Below, in pieces: positions 8,270 through 16,718 of a stretch of DNA of 64,000 bases. Within the stretch, counting starts at the first letter, position 1, and each line of letters begins with the position of its first letter. The notes beneath the pieces are model-generated. The model had not been told where the DNA came from and searched no databases. It worked only from the letters and a program-made list of their open reading frames with translations. The stretch lies in NCBI GenBank assembly GCA_944383455.1, contig CALWPP010000001.1, positions 147,925-211,924 on the forward strand, in the 5' to 3' direction. Made by a program: the position numbers and the translations under genes. This DNA comes from an uncultured Peptostreptococcaceae bacterium. Lineage in GTDB: Bacteria > Bacillota > Clostridia > Peptostreptococcales > Peptostreptococcaceae.

Positions 8270-8914
8270 TTAAATTAATATTTCTCCATCTTTTTCAGAT
8301 AAATAAAACTCATCTAATACAGTAATATTTGCAGTTGCCCTAGTTATATCAGTTATTTTATTTACAAATTCATCTACTCTTTCTTTTCTTGAATAAATAA
8401 TAAGTTCAACATCATTTAAGTATAAAGTATCTTTCACAAAATAATTCATATTCATAATCTCATTTTGAACTTTTCCAAGTTGATTGTAGTCTATTTTTAT
8501 TCTAACTTCTTTGTATAAAACTTTTTCAACTATCTTAGCTGACTCTATTCCAATTTTTGCTCCTTTAGTGTACGCTCTAACAAGCCCTCCTGCACCAAGT
8601 TTTACACCACCAAAATATCTAGTAACAACTACAACCACATCTCTTAAGTCTTCTTTTTTTATTACTTCAAGAGTTGGAATTCCAGCAGTTCCTTGAGGCT
8701 CACCATCATCACTATATCTTTGTATATTCATATTTTTGCCGACCGTATATGCCCAAACGTTATGAGTTGCATCTTTATGTTTTTTCTTTATCTCATTAAT
8801 AAACTCAACTGCCTCTTCTTCAGTTTTTATAGGCTTTGCATATCCTATAAAAGTAGATTTTTCTATTATAATTTCATCACTTGAAAACTCGTGTAAAGTT
8901 TTATAATTAGCCAT
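8270..8914 (-). CDS. YigZ/IMPACT family protein
   Basis: 214 residues, the normal length of the YigZ/YvyE family. Signature sequence: EKSTFIGYAKPI at the start, HNVWAYTVGKN and YSDDGEPQGTAGIP in the middle, VVVVTRYFGGVKLGAGGLVRAY near residues 95-117. The C-terminal 80 residues are the smaller DUF1949-type domain. These proteins relate to eukaryotic IMPACT, a translation regulator; their bacterial role is not settled. GGGAGG precedes the ATG. It is a monocistronic-looking gene. Confidence 0.93.
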   Translation of the reverse strand: MANYKTLHEFSSDEIIIEKSTFIGYAKPIKTEEEAVEFINEIKKKHKDATHNVWAYTVGKNMNIQRYSDDGEPQGTAGIPTLEVIKKEDLRDVVVVVTRYFGGVKLGAGGLVRAYTKGAKIGIESAKIVEKVLYKEVRIKIDYNQLGKVQNEIMNMNYFVKDTLYLNDVELIIYSRKERVDEFVNKITDITRATANITVLDEFYLSEKDGEILI

Positions 8915-8980
8915 AAAAACCCTCCCAAATGCTTATAGCCCAATTATAGTATAAACTAAAATTTATATTAATATTTAGTC

Positions 8981-10264
8981 CTAACCTTTTATTATATACT
9001 CTTTGTAAATATTATAGTCTTCTTCATCTAAACTAACTCTTAATTTAGTTCCATCTTCAACGTATTCAAATTCATCAACGCTATACTTATCTTTTATTTT
9101 ACTAAATATATGACCTTTATCATAAGGCAGTAAAAGAAAAACATCGTATGTATTCTTCATAACTGCTTGTTGAATCATATTTAAAAGTTTGTCCATATTT
9201 ATACCTTTTTTAGCAGAAATATAAATAATGTCTTCTCTATTTTTAGGATAAATATCAAGTTCTAATTTATCTATTTTATTATAAACTAAAATTATTGGCT
9301 TATCAGTTACATTAAGCTCTTTTAAAACAGACTCTGTGGTATTTTTTTGAAGCTCATAACTTGAGTTTGTAGCATCAATAACATGTAATATTAAATCTGC
9401 ATACTTCACTTCCTCAAGTGTTGCTTTAAATGCTTCAACCAAGTCGTGTGGAAGTTTACTTACAAACCCTACTGTATCAACTACTAAAAATTCTTTTTTA
9501 TTAGGTAAAATAGCTTTTCTTAATGTAACATCAAGAGTTGCAAAAAGCATATCTTTTGCCATTACTTCTTTTTCTTTATCATAATCTTTATGAGTTTTTA
9601 TTAACTCATTTAAAAGTGTCGATTTACCTGCATTAGTATACCCAACAAGTGCTACTATAGGAAGGTTTGACTTTAATCTTTGAACTCTTTGAGTTTCTCT
9701 ATTTTTTTTAACTTCTCTTAATTCTCTTCTTATATCAGCTGCTTTATTTAGTATATTTCTTTTATCAATTTCAAGTTTTTGCTCTCCTGGTCCTCTAGTT
9801 CCAATCCCAGCACCAGTTCTACTCATCTGCCCACCTATTCCATAAAGCCTTGGTAGTCTATATTTAAGTTGAGCAAGTTCAACTTGAAGTTTACCTTCCT
9901 TACTTAAAGCTCTTTGTGCAAATATATCAAGTATTAAAGTAGTTCTATCTATTATTTTTATCCCAACAACTTCTTCTATATTTCTTATATGAGCACCAGA
10001 TAATTCATCATTAAAAATTACCATTGTAGCTCCAAGTGAATCGCTGTATGCTTTTATTTCTTCAACTTTTCCTTTTCCTACATAATAAGTGCTATCTTTT
10101 GATTGTCTATTTTGAATTAAACTTCCAACAACTTCTGCACCAGCAGCCTTTGTAAGTTCCTTTAATTCTTCCATTGACTCGTTTATATCTATATTATCAT
10201 CTCTTTTTGTAGCTGATGTTATATTAAGTCCAACTAACAAAGCTTTTTCTATTTTATCTTCCAA
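8981..10264 (-). CDS. hflX: ribosome-associated GTPase HflX
   Basis: 427 residues. HflX N-terminal domain (GLNITSATKRDDN, YYVGKGKVEEIK) and the RRLPRLYG..GGQMSRTGAGIGTRGPGE-type linker are followed by a GTPase domain with G1 GYTNAGKST, G3 DTVGFVSKLP, and G4 YNKIDK. HflX splits stalled or hibernating 70S ribosomes after heat or antibiotic stress. The start codon is TTG at 10264, placed six bases after AAGGTG. It stands alone between YigZ and a divergent small gene. Confidence 0.95.
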   Translation of the reverse strand: MEDKIEKALLVGLNITSATKRDDNIDINESMEELKELTKAAGAEVVGSLIQNRQSKDSTYYVGKGKVEEIKAYSDSLGATMVIFNDELSGAHIRNIEEVVGIKIIDRTTLILDIFAQRALSKEGKLQVELAQLKYRLPRLYGIGGQMSRTGAGIGTRGPGEQKLEIDKRNILNKAADIRRELREVKKNRETQRVQRLKSNLPIVALVGYTNAGKSTLLNELIKTHKDYDKEKEVMAKDMLFATLDVTLRKAILPNKKEFLVVDTVGFVSKLPHDLVEAFKATLEEVKYADLILHVIDATNSSYELQKNTTESVLKELNVTDKPIILVYNKIDKLELDIYPKNREDIIYISAKKGINMDKLLNMIQQAVMKNTYDVFLLLPYDKGHIFSKIKDKYSVDEFEYVEDGTKLRVSLDEEDYNIYKEYIIKG

Positions 10265-10374
10265 AAAATCACCTTCTTTTATTATTTTTTGTTTAGTGTT
10301 TACTTATTTGGTTATTTTTATTATTATACCATTACAATACTAATTGGTAAAAATATTTTGGAAAGGAAAATAAT

Positions 10375-10632
10375 ATGAGTCATAAATTTTTTAACAATAA
10401 AGAATGTGAATACTTCCCTTGTCATAAAACTAATAAACCAGATGAGTTTAACTGTTTATTTTGTTTTTGTCCACTTTATGCACTTGGTAAAAACTGTGGT
10501 GGAAATCCAAAATTTTTAGAAAATGGAGTAAAAGATTGTTCTAGTTGTATGCTTCCTCACAACAAAAATAACTTTGACTTTATAATGAATAAATTCTATG
10601 AAATTGTTGAAGTTACTAAAAAGAATAGTTAG
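10375..10632 (+). CDS. cysteine-rich small domain protein
   Basis: 85 residues containing nine cysteines in a regular arrangement: [28 protein letters not shown] and CSSCMLPH. This matches the family known as the cysteine-rich small domain (PF04071), presumed to bind a metal and sometimes found near cobalamin genes. No cobalamin gene is adjacent here, so the role is unknown. GGAAAGG-type Shine-Dalgarno precedes the ATG; it is divergent from hflX across a 110-base gap. Confidence 0.85.
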   Translation: MSHKFFNNKECEYFPCHKTNKPDEFNCLFCFCPLYALGKNCGGNPKFLENGVKDCSSCMLPHNKNNFDFIMNKFYEIVEVTKKNS

Positions 10633-10641
10633 TAATTTATA

Positions 10642-10677
10642 AAAAATTAAAAGGAGGTACGCCTCCTTTTAATTTTT
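10642..10677. terminator. strong bidirectional terminator
   Basis: A perfect 16-bp stem (AAAAATTAAAAGGAGG with its complement) closes on a TACG loop. The A and T flanks make it work in both directions; the reverse-strand gene at 10669 ends inside its arm. Confidence 0.9.
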
Positions 10678-11304
10678 ATTTATTCTATTTTTAGAAAGTT
10701 TATATATAGTATAAAGTAAAATACTACTTAAAAATATAAGTAAAAGTATCATAATTCCACAATGAAGAAAAAACTCTGCTGGCAAAATATTTATCACTGG
10801 GTCTAAATCAGGGTCAAAAATCCAATAATCATTTCTAAAAAATATTTTATGAAAAATAACAAAACTTTTTTCAAAATTAAACACTATTGGTATAAATAAT
10901 ATTATTGGTAACAAAAAAAGGGATAAGGATACATACTTAATAAGATTTATATTCTTTTCTTTAATATTTTTGTAAATTGCAATTATCCCAATAAAGCTAC
11001 AAACTACAAATAATTGTCTTAACCTAATAAAAATATCCCTTACTTCTTCAAAATGAATTTTTCCTTCTTCTGAATATTTGATAGTTGGCATATGAAACTC
11101 TTTTTCATATCCTAAATTATAATCAATTAAATAGTCATAATTTAGGATTATTTCTTCTTTTGATAAGTTAGATATACTTTCTATGTCTAGATAGTCTATA
11201 TCAAAATAATAAAGTTCTTTAAACCTTAAAGTAAAGTTTACACAAAGTATGATTATACTTATACTTATAAAAATCGAATATAAAAAATTTATAGCTTTAT
11301 TCAT
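10669..11304 (-). CDS. TIGR01906/DUF1461 integral membrane protein
   Basis: 211 residues with four to five membrane segments. The C-terminal motif FHKIFFRNDYWIFDPDLDP followed by VINILPAEFF is diagnostic of the DUF1461 (TIGR01906) family of Firmicute membrane proteins, function unknown; it faces a long extracellular loop after the first helix. It starts one base after the stop of the ABC-F gene and has no clear Shine-Dalgarno site, so translation is probably coupled to that gene. Confidence 0.85.
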   Translation of the reverse strand: MNKAINFLYSIFISISIIILCVNFTLRFKELYYFDIDYLDIESISNLSKEEIILNYDYLIDYNLGYEKEFHMPTIKYSEEGKIHFEEVRDIFIRLRQLFVVCSFIGIIAIYKNIKEKNINLIKYVSLSLFLLPIILFIPIVFNFEKSFVIFHKIFFRNDYWIFDPDLDPVINILPAEFFLHCGIMILLLIFLSSILLYTIYKLSKNRINKN

Positions 11305-11305
11305 A

Positions 11306-12856
11306 TTAAACTATTTTTGTAGTAAAGTCTTCGATATTAATAACACCACTTACTATATCACTATAAAAATCTGGTTCGTGTGAAACTAACAAAACAGTTC
11401 CTTTAAATTCTTTTATAGCTTTTTTAAGCTCATCTTTTGCATCAACATCTAAGTGATTAGTAGGCTCATCAAGTACTAATAAATTTATATTTTTAAGCAT
11501 TATCTTACAAAGTCTTACCTTTGCTGCTTCTCCTCCACTCAATACTCTCATTTGACTTGTTATATGTTCATTAGTTAAACCACATTTTGCAAGACTTTGC
11601 CTTACTTCAAAATTGCTAAGACCAGGAAACTCTGCCCAAACTTCATCCATTGGTGTATTTGAGTTTTCTCTTGAACTTTCCTGCTCAAAATATCCAACTT
11701 CTAAATATTCACCGTGAGTTACTTCTCCAGAAAATGGCTTTATTATTCCAAGTAAAGTTTTTAAAAGTGTAGATTTTCCTATACCATTTATTCCCTTTAA
11801 AGCTATTTTTTGATTTCTCTCAAGAGTGAAATTAAGTGGTTTTGTTAAAGCTTCATCATATCCTAATATTAAATCTTTTGCCTCAAAAATAAATCTACTT
11901 GGAGTTCTAGCTTCTTTAAATTCAAATGTAGGTTTTATTTTTTCTTTTGGTTTTTCTAGTATTTCCATTTTATCAAGTTGTTTTTGTCTACTATTTGCCA
12001 TTCCACGAGTAGCAACACGTGCTTTATTTCTTTGAACAAAATCTTCAAGTCTTTTTCTTTCTTCAACTTGTCTTTCGTATGCTTGTTCTTCTTGACGTTT
12101 TTTAATGTCATTAAGTCTTACAAATTCGTCATAATTTCCTTTGTATCTGTTAAGTTCACCATTTTCCATATGATATATTACATTACAAGTATTATTTATA
12201 AAACTTATATCATGAGAAACTAATATAAAGCTATTTTCATAATCATTAAGGTACTTTGTAAGCCAAGTTATATGTTCTTCATCTAAATAATTTGTAGGCT
12301 CATCAAGTATTAAAATAGTTGGATTTTCAAGTAATAGTTTTGTAAGTAAAACTTTTGTTCTTTGTCCTCCACTTAAATCAGTTACATCTTTATCAAGTCC
12401 AATACTTGATAATCCTAGACCATTTGCAACTTCTTGAATTTTTGCATCTATCATATAAAATCCACTATTTTCAAGTATTGTTTGAATTTCTGATGTTTCT
12501 TCCATTAATTTTGCCATTTCTTCATCAGTTGCATCAGCCATTTTATCATACATTAAAAGCATTTCTTGTTCTAAATCAAAGCTTTTCTTAAATGCATCTT
12601 GTAAAACTTCTTTTATAGTTCTGCCTTTTTCAAGTACTGTATGCTGGTCTAAATATCCTACAGTTACTCTTGAAGACCATTTTATATTTCCAGCATCAGG
12701 CATTAATTTTTTAGTTATAATATTTAAAAAAGTAGATTTTCCTTCTCCATTTGCACCAACAAGTGCTATATGTTCTCCTTTTTTTAGCCTAAACGAAACA
12801 TTTTCAAGTATAGTTCTTGCACCAAATCCGTGACTAACATTTTCAACAACTAGCAT
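11306..12856 (-). CDS. ABC-F family ATPase
   Basis: 516 residues, two ABC ATPase domains without membrane segments. Walker A motifs GANGEGKST (about 34-42) and GINGIGKST; signatures LSGGQRTK and LSGGEAAK; Walker B with LDEPTNYLDEEH and LDEPTNHLDVDA. Between the domains is the charged P-site tRNA interaction linker (KKRQEEQAYERQVEERKRLED). ABC-F proteins act on the ribosome, as translation factors like EttA or as antibiotic-resistance proteins; the short linker and conserved genomic setting favour a housekeeping factor of the YbiT/YkpA type. GAGGTG precedes the ATG. Confidence 0.9.
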   Translation of the reverse strand: MLVVENVSHGFGARTILENVSFRLKKGEHIALVGANGEGKSTFLNIITKKLMPDAGNIKWSSRVTVGYLDQHTVLEKGRTIKEVLQDAFKKSFDLEQEMLLMYDKMADATDEEMAKLMEETSEIQTILENSGFYMIDAKIQEVANGLGLSSIGLDKDVTDLSGGQRTKVLLTKLLLENPTILILDEPTNYLDEEHITWLTKYLNDYENSFILVSHDISFINNTCNVIYHMENGELNRYKGNYDEFVRLNDIKKRQEEQAYERQVEERKRLEDFVQRNKARVATRGMANSRQKQLDKMEILEKPKEKIKPTFEFKEARTPSRFIFEAKDLILGYDEALTKPLNFTLERNQKIALKGINGIGKSTLLKTLLGIIKPFSGEVTHGEYLEVGYFEQESSRENSNTPMDEVWAEFPGLSNFEVRQSLAKCGLTNEHITSQMRVLSGGEAAKVRLCKIMLKNINLLVLDEPTNHLDVDAKDELKKAIKEFKGTVLLVSHEPDFYSDIVSGVINIEDFTTKIV

Positions 12857-12924
12857 TTTTTCACCTCTTATTAAATTATAATAATTTTATAATATATTTT
12901 TTTAAATTTTAAATCAAGAAAAAA

Positions 12925-12947
12925 AGCCATACATATTTTGTATAGCT
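12925..12947 (-). terminator. terminator after the phospholipase-like gene
   Basis: On the reverse strand AGCTATACA pairs with TGTATGGCT (one G-U pair) across a five-base loop and is followed by a run of T residues. It overlaps the 3' end of the gene at 12946. Confidence 0.8.
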
Positions 12948-13662
12948 AATGCTTAATATTATTTAATATATCATCATAAAACATAATCATAACTCCTGAT
13001 GTTGTTCTTTGTGCCATGGTTACAGTTTTTATAGATGTAAAATAAAATTTAGACTTAATATCACATACATTTTTATATAAGTTATCTATTTTTATTGCAT
13101 ACAAAGAATTATAGTCTATATATGATTCAACACTACTAAGTAAAATAGGCTTCTCGTGAGATTTATATTTATTTATTTTATGGTAATTCTTCTTTATAAA
13201 TATTTCAAAAGGTCTATGATTATCAAGTAGTTTACCTTTTGCGTGATGTGGTATAGTCATATCTTGAATTAAATGACAAGATGCACCGAAATAAAACATA
13301 GCTCTTTCATAATTTTCAAACGAGAAATATTTAAGTGCTTTACTGTAATACTTTTTTGCTAAAGTAAGTGCATTATCTTCATATCCATACATTCCTTTTT
13401 TATGTATTGGATTATAAAAATGATGATACGATTTAAAGTCTTGGTCTGCCCAAACAAGACCTCTATCAATATTTATAATATGTTTTTTAAAAAAATCATA
13501 CTCTCTTTTATATCCATACATCCTAAGAATTTCAAGTGCTTGGTCTTGAATATTTAAGTGAGTCTTACAATCTGTTTTTATTATAGTCTTTTTTATTGGA
13601 TTAACTATTTTAAAAGTCTTTTTAAGAGCTACTCCATATACTCGCTCTATTTTTCTTTTCAA
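12946..13662 (-). CDS. zinc-dependent phospholipase C-like protein
   Basis: 238 residues matching the Zn-dependent PLC family (PF00882; C. perfringens alpha-toxin N-domain, B. cereus PLC). Likely zinc ligands: H35, D67, H81 in a YHHFYNP segment, and the core motif GASCHLIQDMTIPHHAK with H130, D134 and H139/H140, then H149 and E153. Unlike secreted relatives it has no signal peptide, begins with a basic region, and lacks the C2-like lipid-binding domain, so it may be cytoplasmic or spore-associated. The start is TTG, seven bases after GGGGGAA. It lies 11 bases downstream of an amidase gene on the same strand. Confidence 0.8.
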   Translation of the reverse strand: MKRKIERVYGVALKKTFKIVNPIKKTIIKTDCKTHLNIQDQALEILRMYGYKREYDFFKKHIINIDRGLVWADQDFKSYHHFYNPIHKKGMYGYEDNALTLAKKYYSKALKYFSFENYERAMFYFGASCHLIQDMTIPHHAKGKLLDNHRPFEIFIKKNYHKINKYKSHEKPILLSSVESYIDYNSLYAIKIDNLYKNVCDIKSKFYFTSIKTVTMAQRTTSGVMIMFYDDILNNIKH

Positions 13663-13673
13663 ATAAATTCCCC

Positions 13674-14420
13674 CTATTTATTAAAGTATTTATCTATACC
13701 ATTTGCTACACTTTCCATCATTTTATTTTGGTAATTTTTATCTGACATCATTAAATCCTCATTATAATTACTTAAAAATCCCATCTCGAGAATAACAACA
13801 GGAACTTTTGACCAGTTAAATCCTGTTATATCATTTCTTTCAAATATTCCATTTATCTTTATACCCGAATTTTCCATACTTTCTTTGATTAAATTGGCAA
13901 AATCACTACTTACTTCATAAATAGATGTAGTGTTTGAATTATCTTTAGATGGAATTAAGATACTTGCACCAGTTTTTGATGAATCATTTAAACTATCTGC
14001 GTGAATTCTTATAACAAAATTTGCATTTTTTTGATTTGCAAATATTGCTCTTTCTGAATTGCTAATATTTACATTATGACTTTCTCTTGTCATAATTACA
14101 TTATATCCTTTTTTTTGTAATATGTCTTTTAATACAAGTGATGCTTCTAAATTAAGTACATACTCTGGCTTTTTTGTAGCAACTCCTGTTGCACCTTGAG
14201 ATACTCTTGGCTTTTTTTGAGATGAACCTGGTGCTACTTGCTCTAAGTTTTTATCTCCCTTTTCTTGATGCCCTGGGTCTATACAAATTATTATATTTTT
14301 TTTAGTATCTTCCTCAACAAAAGATACTACAGATGTTTTTTCATTTAATAAACTCAAATCGATTAGAATTCCAAATACCCAAAAAAATAATATAATAAAA
14401 AATAGTTTGTAGTTTTTCAT
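13674..14420 (-). CDS. membrane-anchored N-acetylmuramoyl-L-alanine amidase
   Basis: 248 residues: an N-terminal signal anchor (about 5-24) then an Amidase_3 domain. Catalytic zinc positions are visible: H51 in CIDPGHQEKGD, a Glu near 103 in VLNLEASLVL, His near 149 in RIHADS, and the catalytic Glu near 217 in VILEMGFLSN. It cleaves the amide between muramic acid and the stem peptide. The loop with EQVAPGSSQKKPRVSQGATG is typical of spore-former amidases. It is followed closely by the phospholipase-like gene, probably as an operon. A long AT-rich gap lies upstream. Confidence 0.92.
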   Translation of the reverse strand: MKNYKLFFIILFFWVFGILIDLSLLNEKTSVVSFVEEDTKKNIIICIDPGHQEKGDKNLEQVAPGSSQKKPRVSQGATGVATKKPEYVLNLEASLVLKDILQKKGYNVIMTRESHNVNISNSERAIFANQKNANFVIRIHADSLNDSSKTGASILIPSKDNSNTTSIYEVSSDFANLIKESMENSGIKINGIFERNDITGFNWSKVPVVILEMGFLSNYNEDLMMSDKNYQNKMMESVANGIDKYFNK

Positions 14421-14865
14421 AGTTTAATTTTTCCTTTCTTTTTTATTATATTTTTCCAATAACACTAATTTTTATTATTACTTTTTTGTATATAATTTTA
14501 TTATTTTTATCTGTTATTATAGTTAAACTATTAAAAATAGTAAAAAAACTACATACACTTCTTTAATTTTTAAAATTATGGTTTATAAACACTAGTCTTT
14601 TCAAGATATATCATAAAATTACTCAATAAAGTTAGTAAATTTATTTATAATCATTAAACCTACTCTAATTATTTATAAATATTAATTACATTTATTTTCA
14701 GTATGACTACTGTAAATTTAAATAATATAGTTAATTATTTTTACATTTATTTTCTTTTATAGTAATGTTTTTATTATTAGATTTATGAGAATTAAAAAAA
14801 ACTTAATGAGTAAAATAAAACAAAGCACCATTGACATTAAAATCAATCAAAAAAGGCGGTGTTTT
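14421..14865. other. 445-base AT-rich divergent intergenic region
   Basis: Separates the amidase (leftward) from spoIVB (rightward). It is extremely AT-rich and contains no convincing ORF. A 14-base direct repeat, TTACATTTATTTTC, occurs at 14686 and 14741. I could not assign the expected sigma-F/sigma-G-type promoter of spoIVB. The ORF of spoIVB can be extended to an ATG at 14785, but that start lacks a ribosome site. Confidence 0.6.
14823..14864 (+). promoter_or_regulatory. hairpin covering the spoIVB ribosome-binding site
   Basis: AAGCACC (14823-14829) can pair with GGTGTTT (14858-14864, one G-U pair), enclosing a smaller ATTGA/TCAAT hairpin. The GGCGGTG Shine-Dalgarno sequence of spoIVB lies partly in the outer arm, so this could dampen translation. 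Confidence 0.4.
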
Positions 14866-15819
14866 ATGTTTTTTACGGGTAATAAATTTAAAAATAAATT
14901 TAGCGTTTATTTATACATAGCATTTTTAATGCTATTTTCTTTTACTAATTTTGGGTATTGTGAAGAAGATTATTTAATACCTATGGGTAATATAATTCAA
15001 ATTGATGCAGAGTTAAATCAGGTTATAGTTAGAAATCAAGTTAAAAACTCCCCCTTTCTAGTAGGAGATAGATTGATAAGCATTAACAAAATAAAAATAG
15101 AAAACTACAGAGACTTTTCAGACGTTTTTTATAATTTAGACAATAATAGTTATGTTCAAGTTGAAATTATTAGAGGAGATAATAAGCTAGAACTAAAAAC
15201 ATCAAAGTCCAATCTAGAAAAGCTAAATCTAAATAATAGTGTGTCAGGATTTGCAACACTTACCTATATAGACCCAAAAACTAATAATTTTGGGGCTGTT
15301 GGTCATCCTATAGGAATTGGTTGTTGTAAAATGCTTCCTATAAAAAATGGCTATATTTTTACAACTAACGAAACTACCATAAAAAAATCTACAAAAGGTA
15401 ATGTAGGATTTTTAAATGCTAAGAGAATACACTCAGTAGGAAAATTTAAAGATAATAACACATTTGGTATAAAAGGTAATATAGTTACAATGGATACACA
15501 AAATTTAAAGAAATACAAAATAGCTTCTCTAAACGAAGTTAAGTTGGGTAAAGCACAACTAGTTCTTCAAAATAAAAATTCAGAAATAGAAAAATATGAT
15601 ATAGAGATTTTACAAATAGATAAGCAATTATCACCAGAGTCAAAAACTTTTAAAATAAAAATAACAGATGAAAAACTTTTAAATATGACTGGTGGAATAG
15701 TTCAGGGTATGAGTGGTGCACCAATAATTCAAGACGATAAAATTATAGGTGCTATATCACACGCAATAGAAAATAATCCTCAAACCGGATATGCAGTATT
15801 TATAAAATGGATGTTATAA
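14866..15819 (+). CDS. spoIVB: SpoIVB peptidase
   Basis: 317 residues: signal anchor (about 12-31), PDZ domain (about 45-115) with FLVGDRLISINKIKI, then an S55 serine peptidase domain. Catalytic residues: H147 in GAVGHPIG and S283 in GMSGAPI. In sporulating Bacillus, SpoIVB is secreted from the forespore and triggers pro-sigma-K processing; in Clostridia this signal is often rewired, but SpoIVB is still a sporulation protein. Start chosen at 14866 because AAAGGCGGTG lies just before it. It is shorter than the B. subtilis protein mainly at the N-terminus. Strong evidence of an endospore-former. Confidence 0.93.
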   Translation: MFFTGNKFKNKFSVYLYIAFLMLFSFTNFGYCEEDYLIPMGNIIQIDAELNQVIVRNQVKNSPFLVGDRLISINKIKIENYRDFSDVFYNLDNNSYVQVEIIRGDNKLELKTSKSNLEKLNLNNSVSGFATLTYIDPKTNNFGAVGHPIGIGCCKMLPIKNGYIFTTNETTIKKSTKGNVGFLNAKRIHSVGKFKDNNTFGIKGNIVTMDTQNLKKYKIASLNEVKLGKAQLVLQNKNSEIEKYDIEILQIDKQLSPESKTFKIKITDEKLLNMTGGIVQGMSGAPIIQDDKIIGAISHAIENNPQTGYAVFIKWML

Positions 15820-15822
15820 TAA

Positions 15823-15854
15823 AAAAGATATCAACAATTTTGTTGATATCTTTT
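15823..15854. terminator. bidirectional terminator between spoIVB and yunB
   Basis: AAAAGATATCAACA and its complement form a long perfect stem around a tiny ATTT loop, flanked by A and T tracts on both sides. Confidence 0.9.
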
Positions 15855-16533
15855 ATTCTGTTTCATACATATTAGGAGATAATTCTTCTGGAACATTTAC
15901 ATAACTATTAGGTACATCACCAACTATTATAGTTTCGCATATCGGAACTTGAGCTTTTATTTCTTTTGTTTGACTTATAAGTGGCACAACAATATCAACT
16001 TGAGTACTAACTTCTAAATATATTCTATGCCTTGTTTGATTTATCCCAGCATCTTCAAATTCAGTCTTAAAATTTACATAAACTGTACCTATTGGTTCTA
16101 TTGATAACTTAAGCTTTGGTCCATATTTTGCAAGTATTGGGCTATTAAGCGCTGTACCTATTGGTATATAAGAAGTAGTTGTTTTTACTTTTTTTAGCTC
16201 ATTTTGAATTTCAAGTGCAACATCTGATGCTATTTTATTCATTTCTATAGTATTTGATTGAATCATAGATATTTTTCCATTTGAATCAATCTTTGTTGTC
16301 ATAAGGTCAGAATAAGCTATTTTGCCATTTATAATTTCTCCAACTGCTTTATTTATAGACCTATTTCCTATTTCTTCAGCTTTAGTCTCTGCTAGTATTT
16401 TTATTGATGGAGTTAGGCTTTTATCTATGTACAAAAAACCTACAAAAAAAACAAAAAATATATTAATAAATAAAAAATATATGATAAACTTTTTAAAATT
16501 ATTTCTTCTTCGTCTTTTTAATCTTCTATTCAC
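15853..16533 (-). CDS. yunB: sporulation protein YunB
   Basis: 226 residues: basic cytoplasmic start (MNRRLKRRRRNNFKKF), one membrane segment (about 16-36), then an extracytoplasmic domain. Motifs such as IPIGTALNSPILAKYGPKL, TEFEDAGINQTRHRIYLEV and VPICETIIVGDVPNSYVNVP are those of YunB. In B. subtilis YunB is sigma-E controlled and needed for proper spore formation, mechanism not established. The start is GTG, preceded by AAGGAG. Convergent with spoIVB. Confidence 0.92.
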   Translation of the reverse strand: MNRRLKRRRRNNFKKFIIYFLFINIFFVFFVGFLYIDKSLTPSIKILAETKAEEIGNRSINKAVGEIINGKIAYSDLMTTKIDSNGKISMIQSNTIEMNKIASDVALEIQNELKKVKTTTSYIPIGTALNSPILAKYGPKLKLSIEPIGTVYVNFKTEFEDAGINQTRHRIYLEVSTQVDIVVPLISQTKEIKAQVPICETIIVGDVPNSYVNVPEELSPNMYETE

Positions 16534-16682
16534 AATTTTGCTCCTTATATAATAACTATATATTTAATATATATGAAAAAAATAATATTATTTTCTAATT
16601 TATTTATATAATAAACATATTTATAAATATAAAGGTAAAAAATAATATAGCATTCATTACACTACAAAATACTTATAGTTTA

Positions 16683-16691
16683 TGGTATAAT
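16683..16691 (+). promoter_or_regulatory. extended -10 promoter of the class A PBP gene
   Basis: TGGTATAAT is a perfect extended -10 element 28 bases before the GTG start. The -35 region is poor (TACAAA at a 17-base spacing). Confidence 0.5.
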
Positions 16692-16718
16692 ATTAATTCA
16701 AGTAAGGAGGTTGTGTTT

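Noticed and set aside
14686..14754. 14-base direct repeat TTACATTTATTTTC in the amidase-spoIVB gap
   Set aside because: Low-complexity AT sequence; only two copies and no associated structure, so chance is likely.
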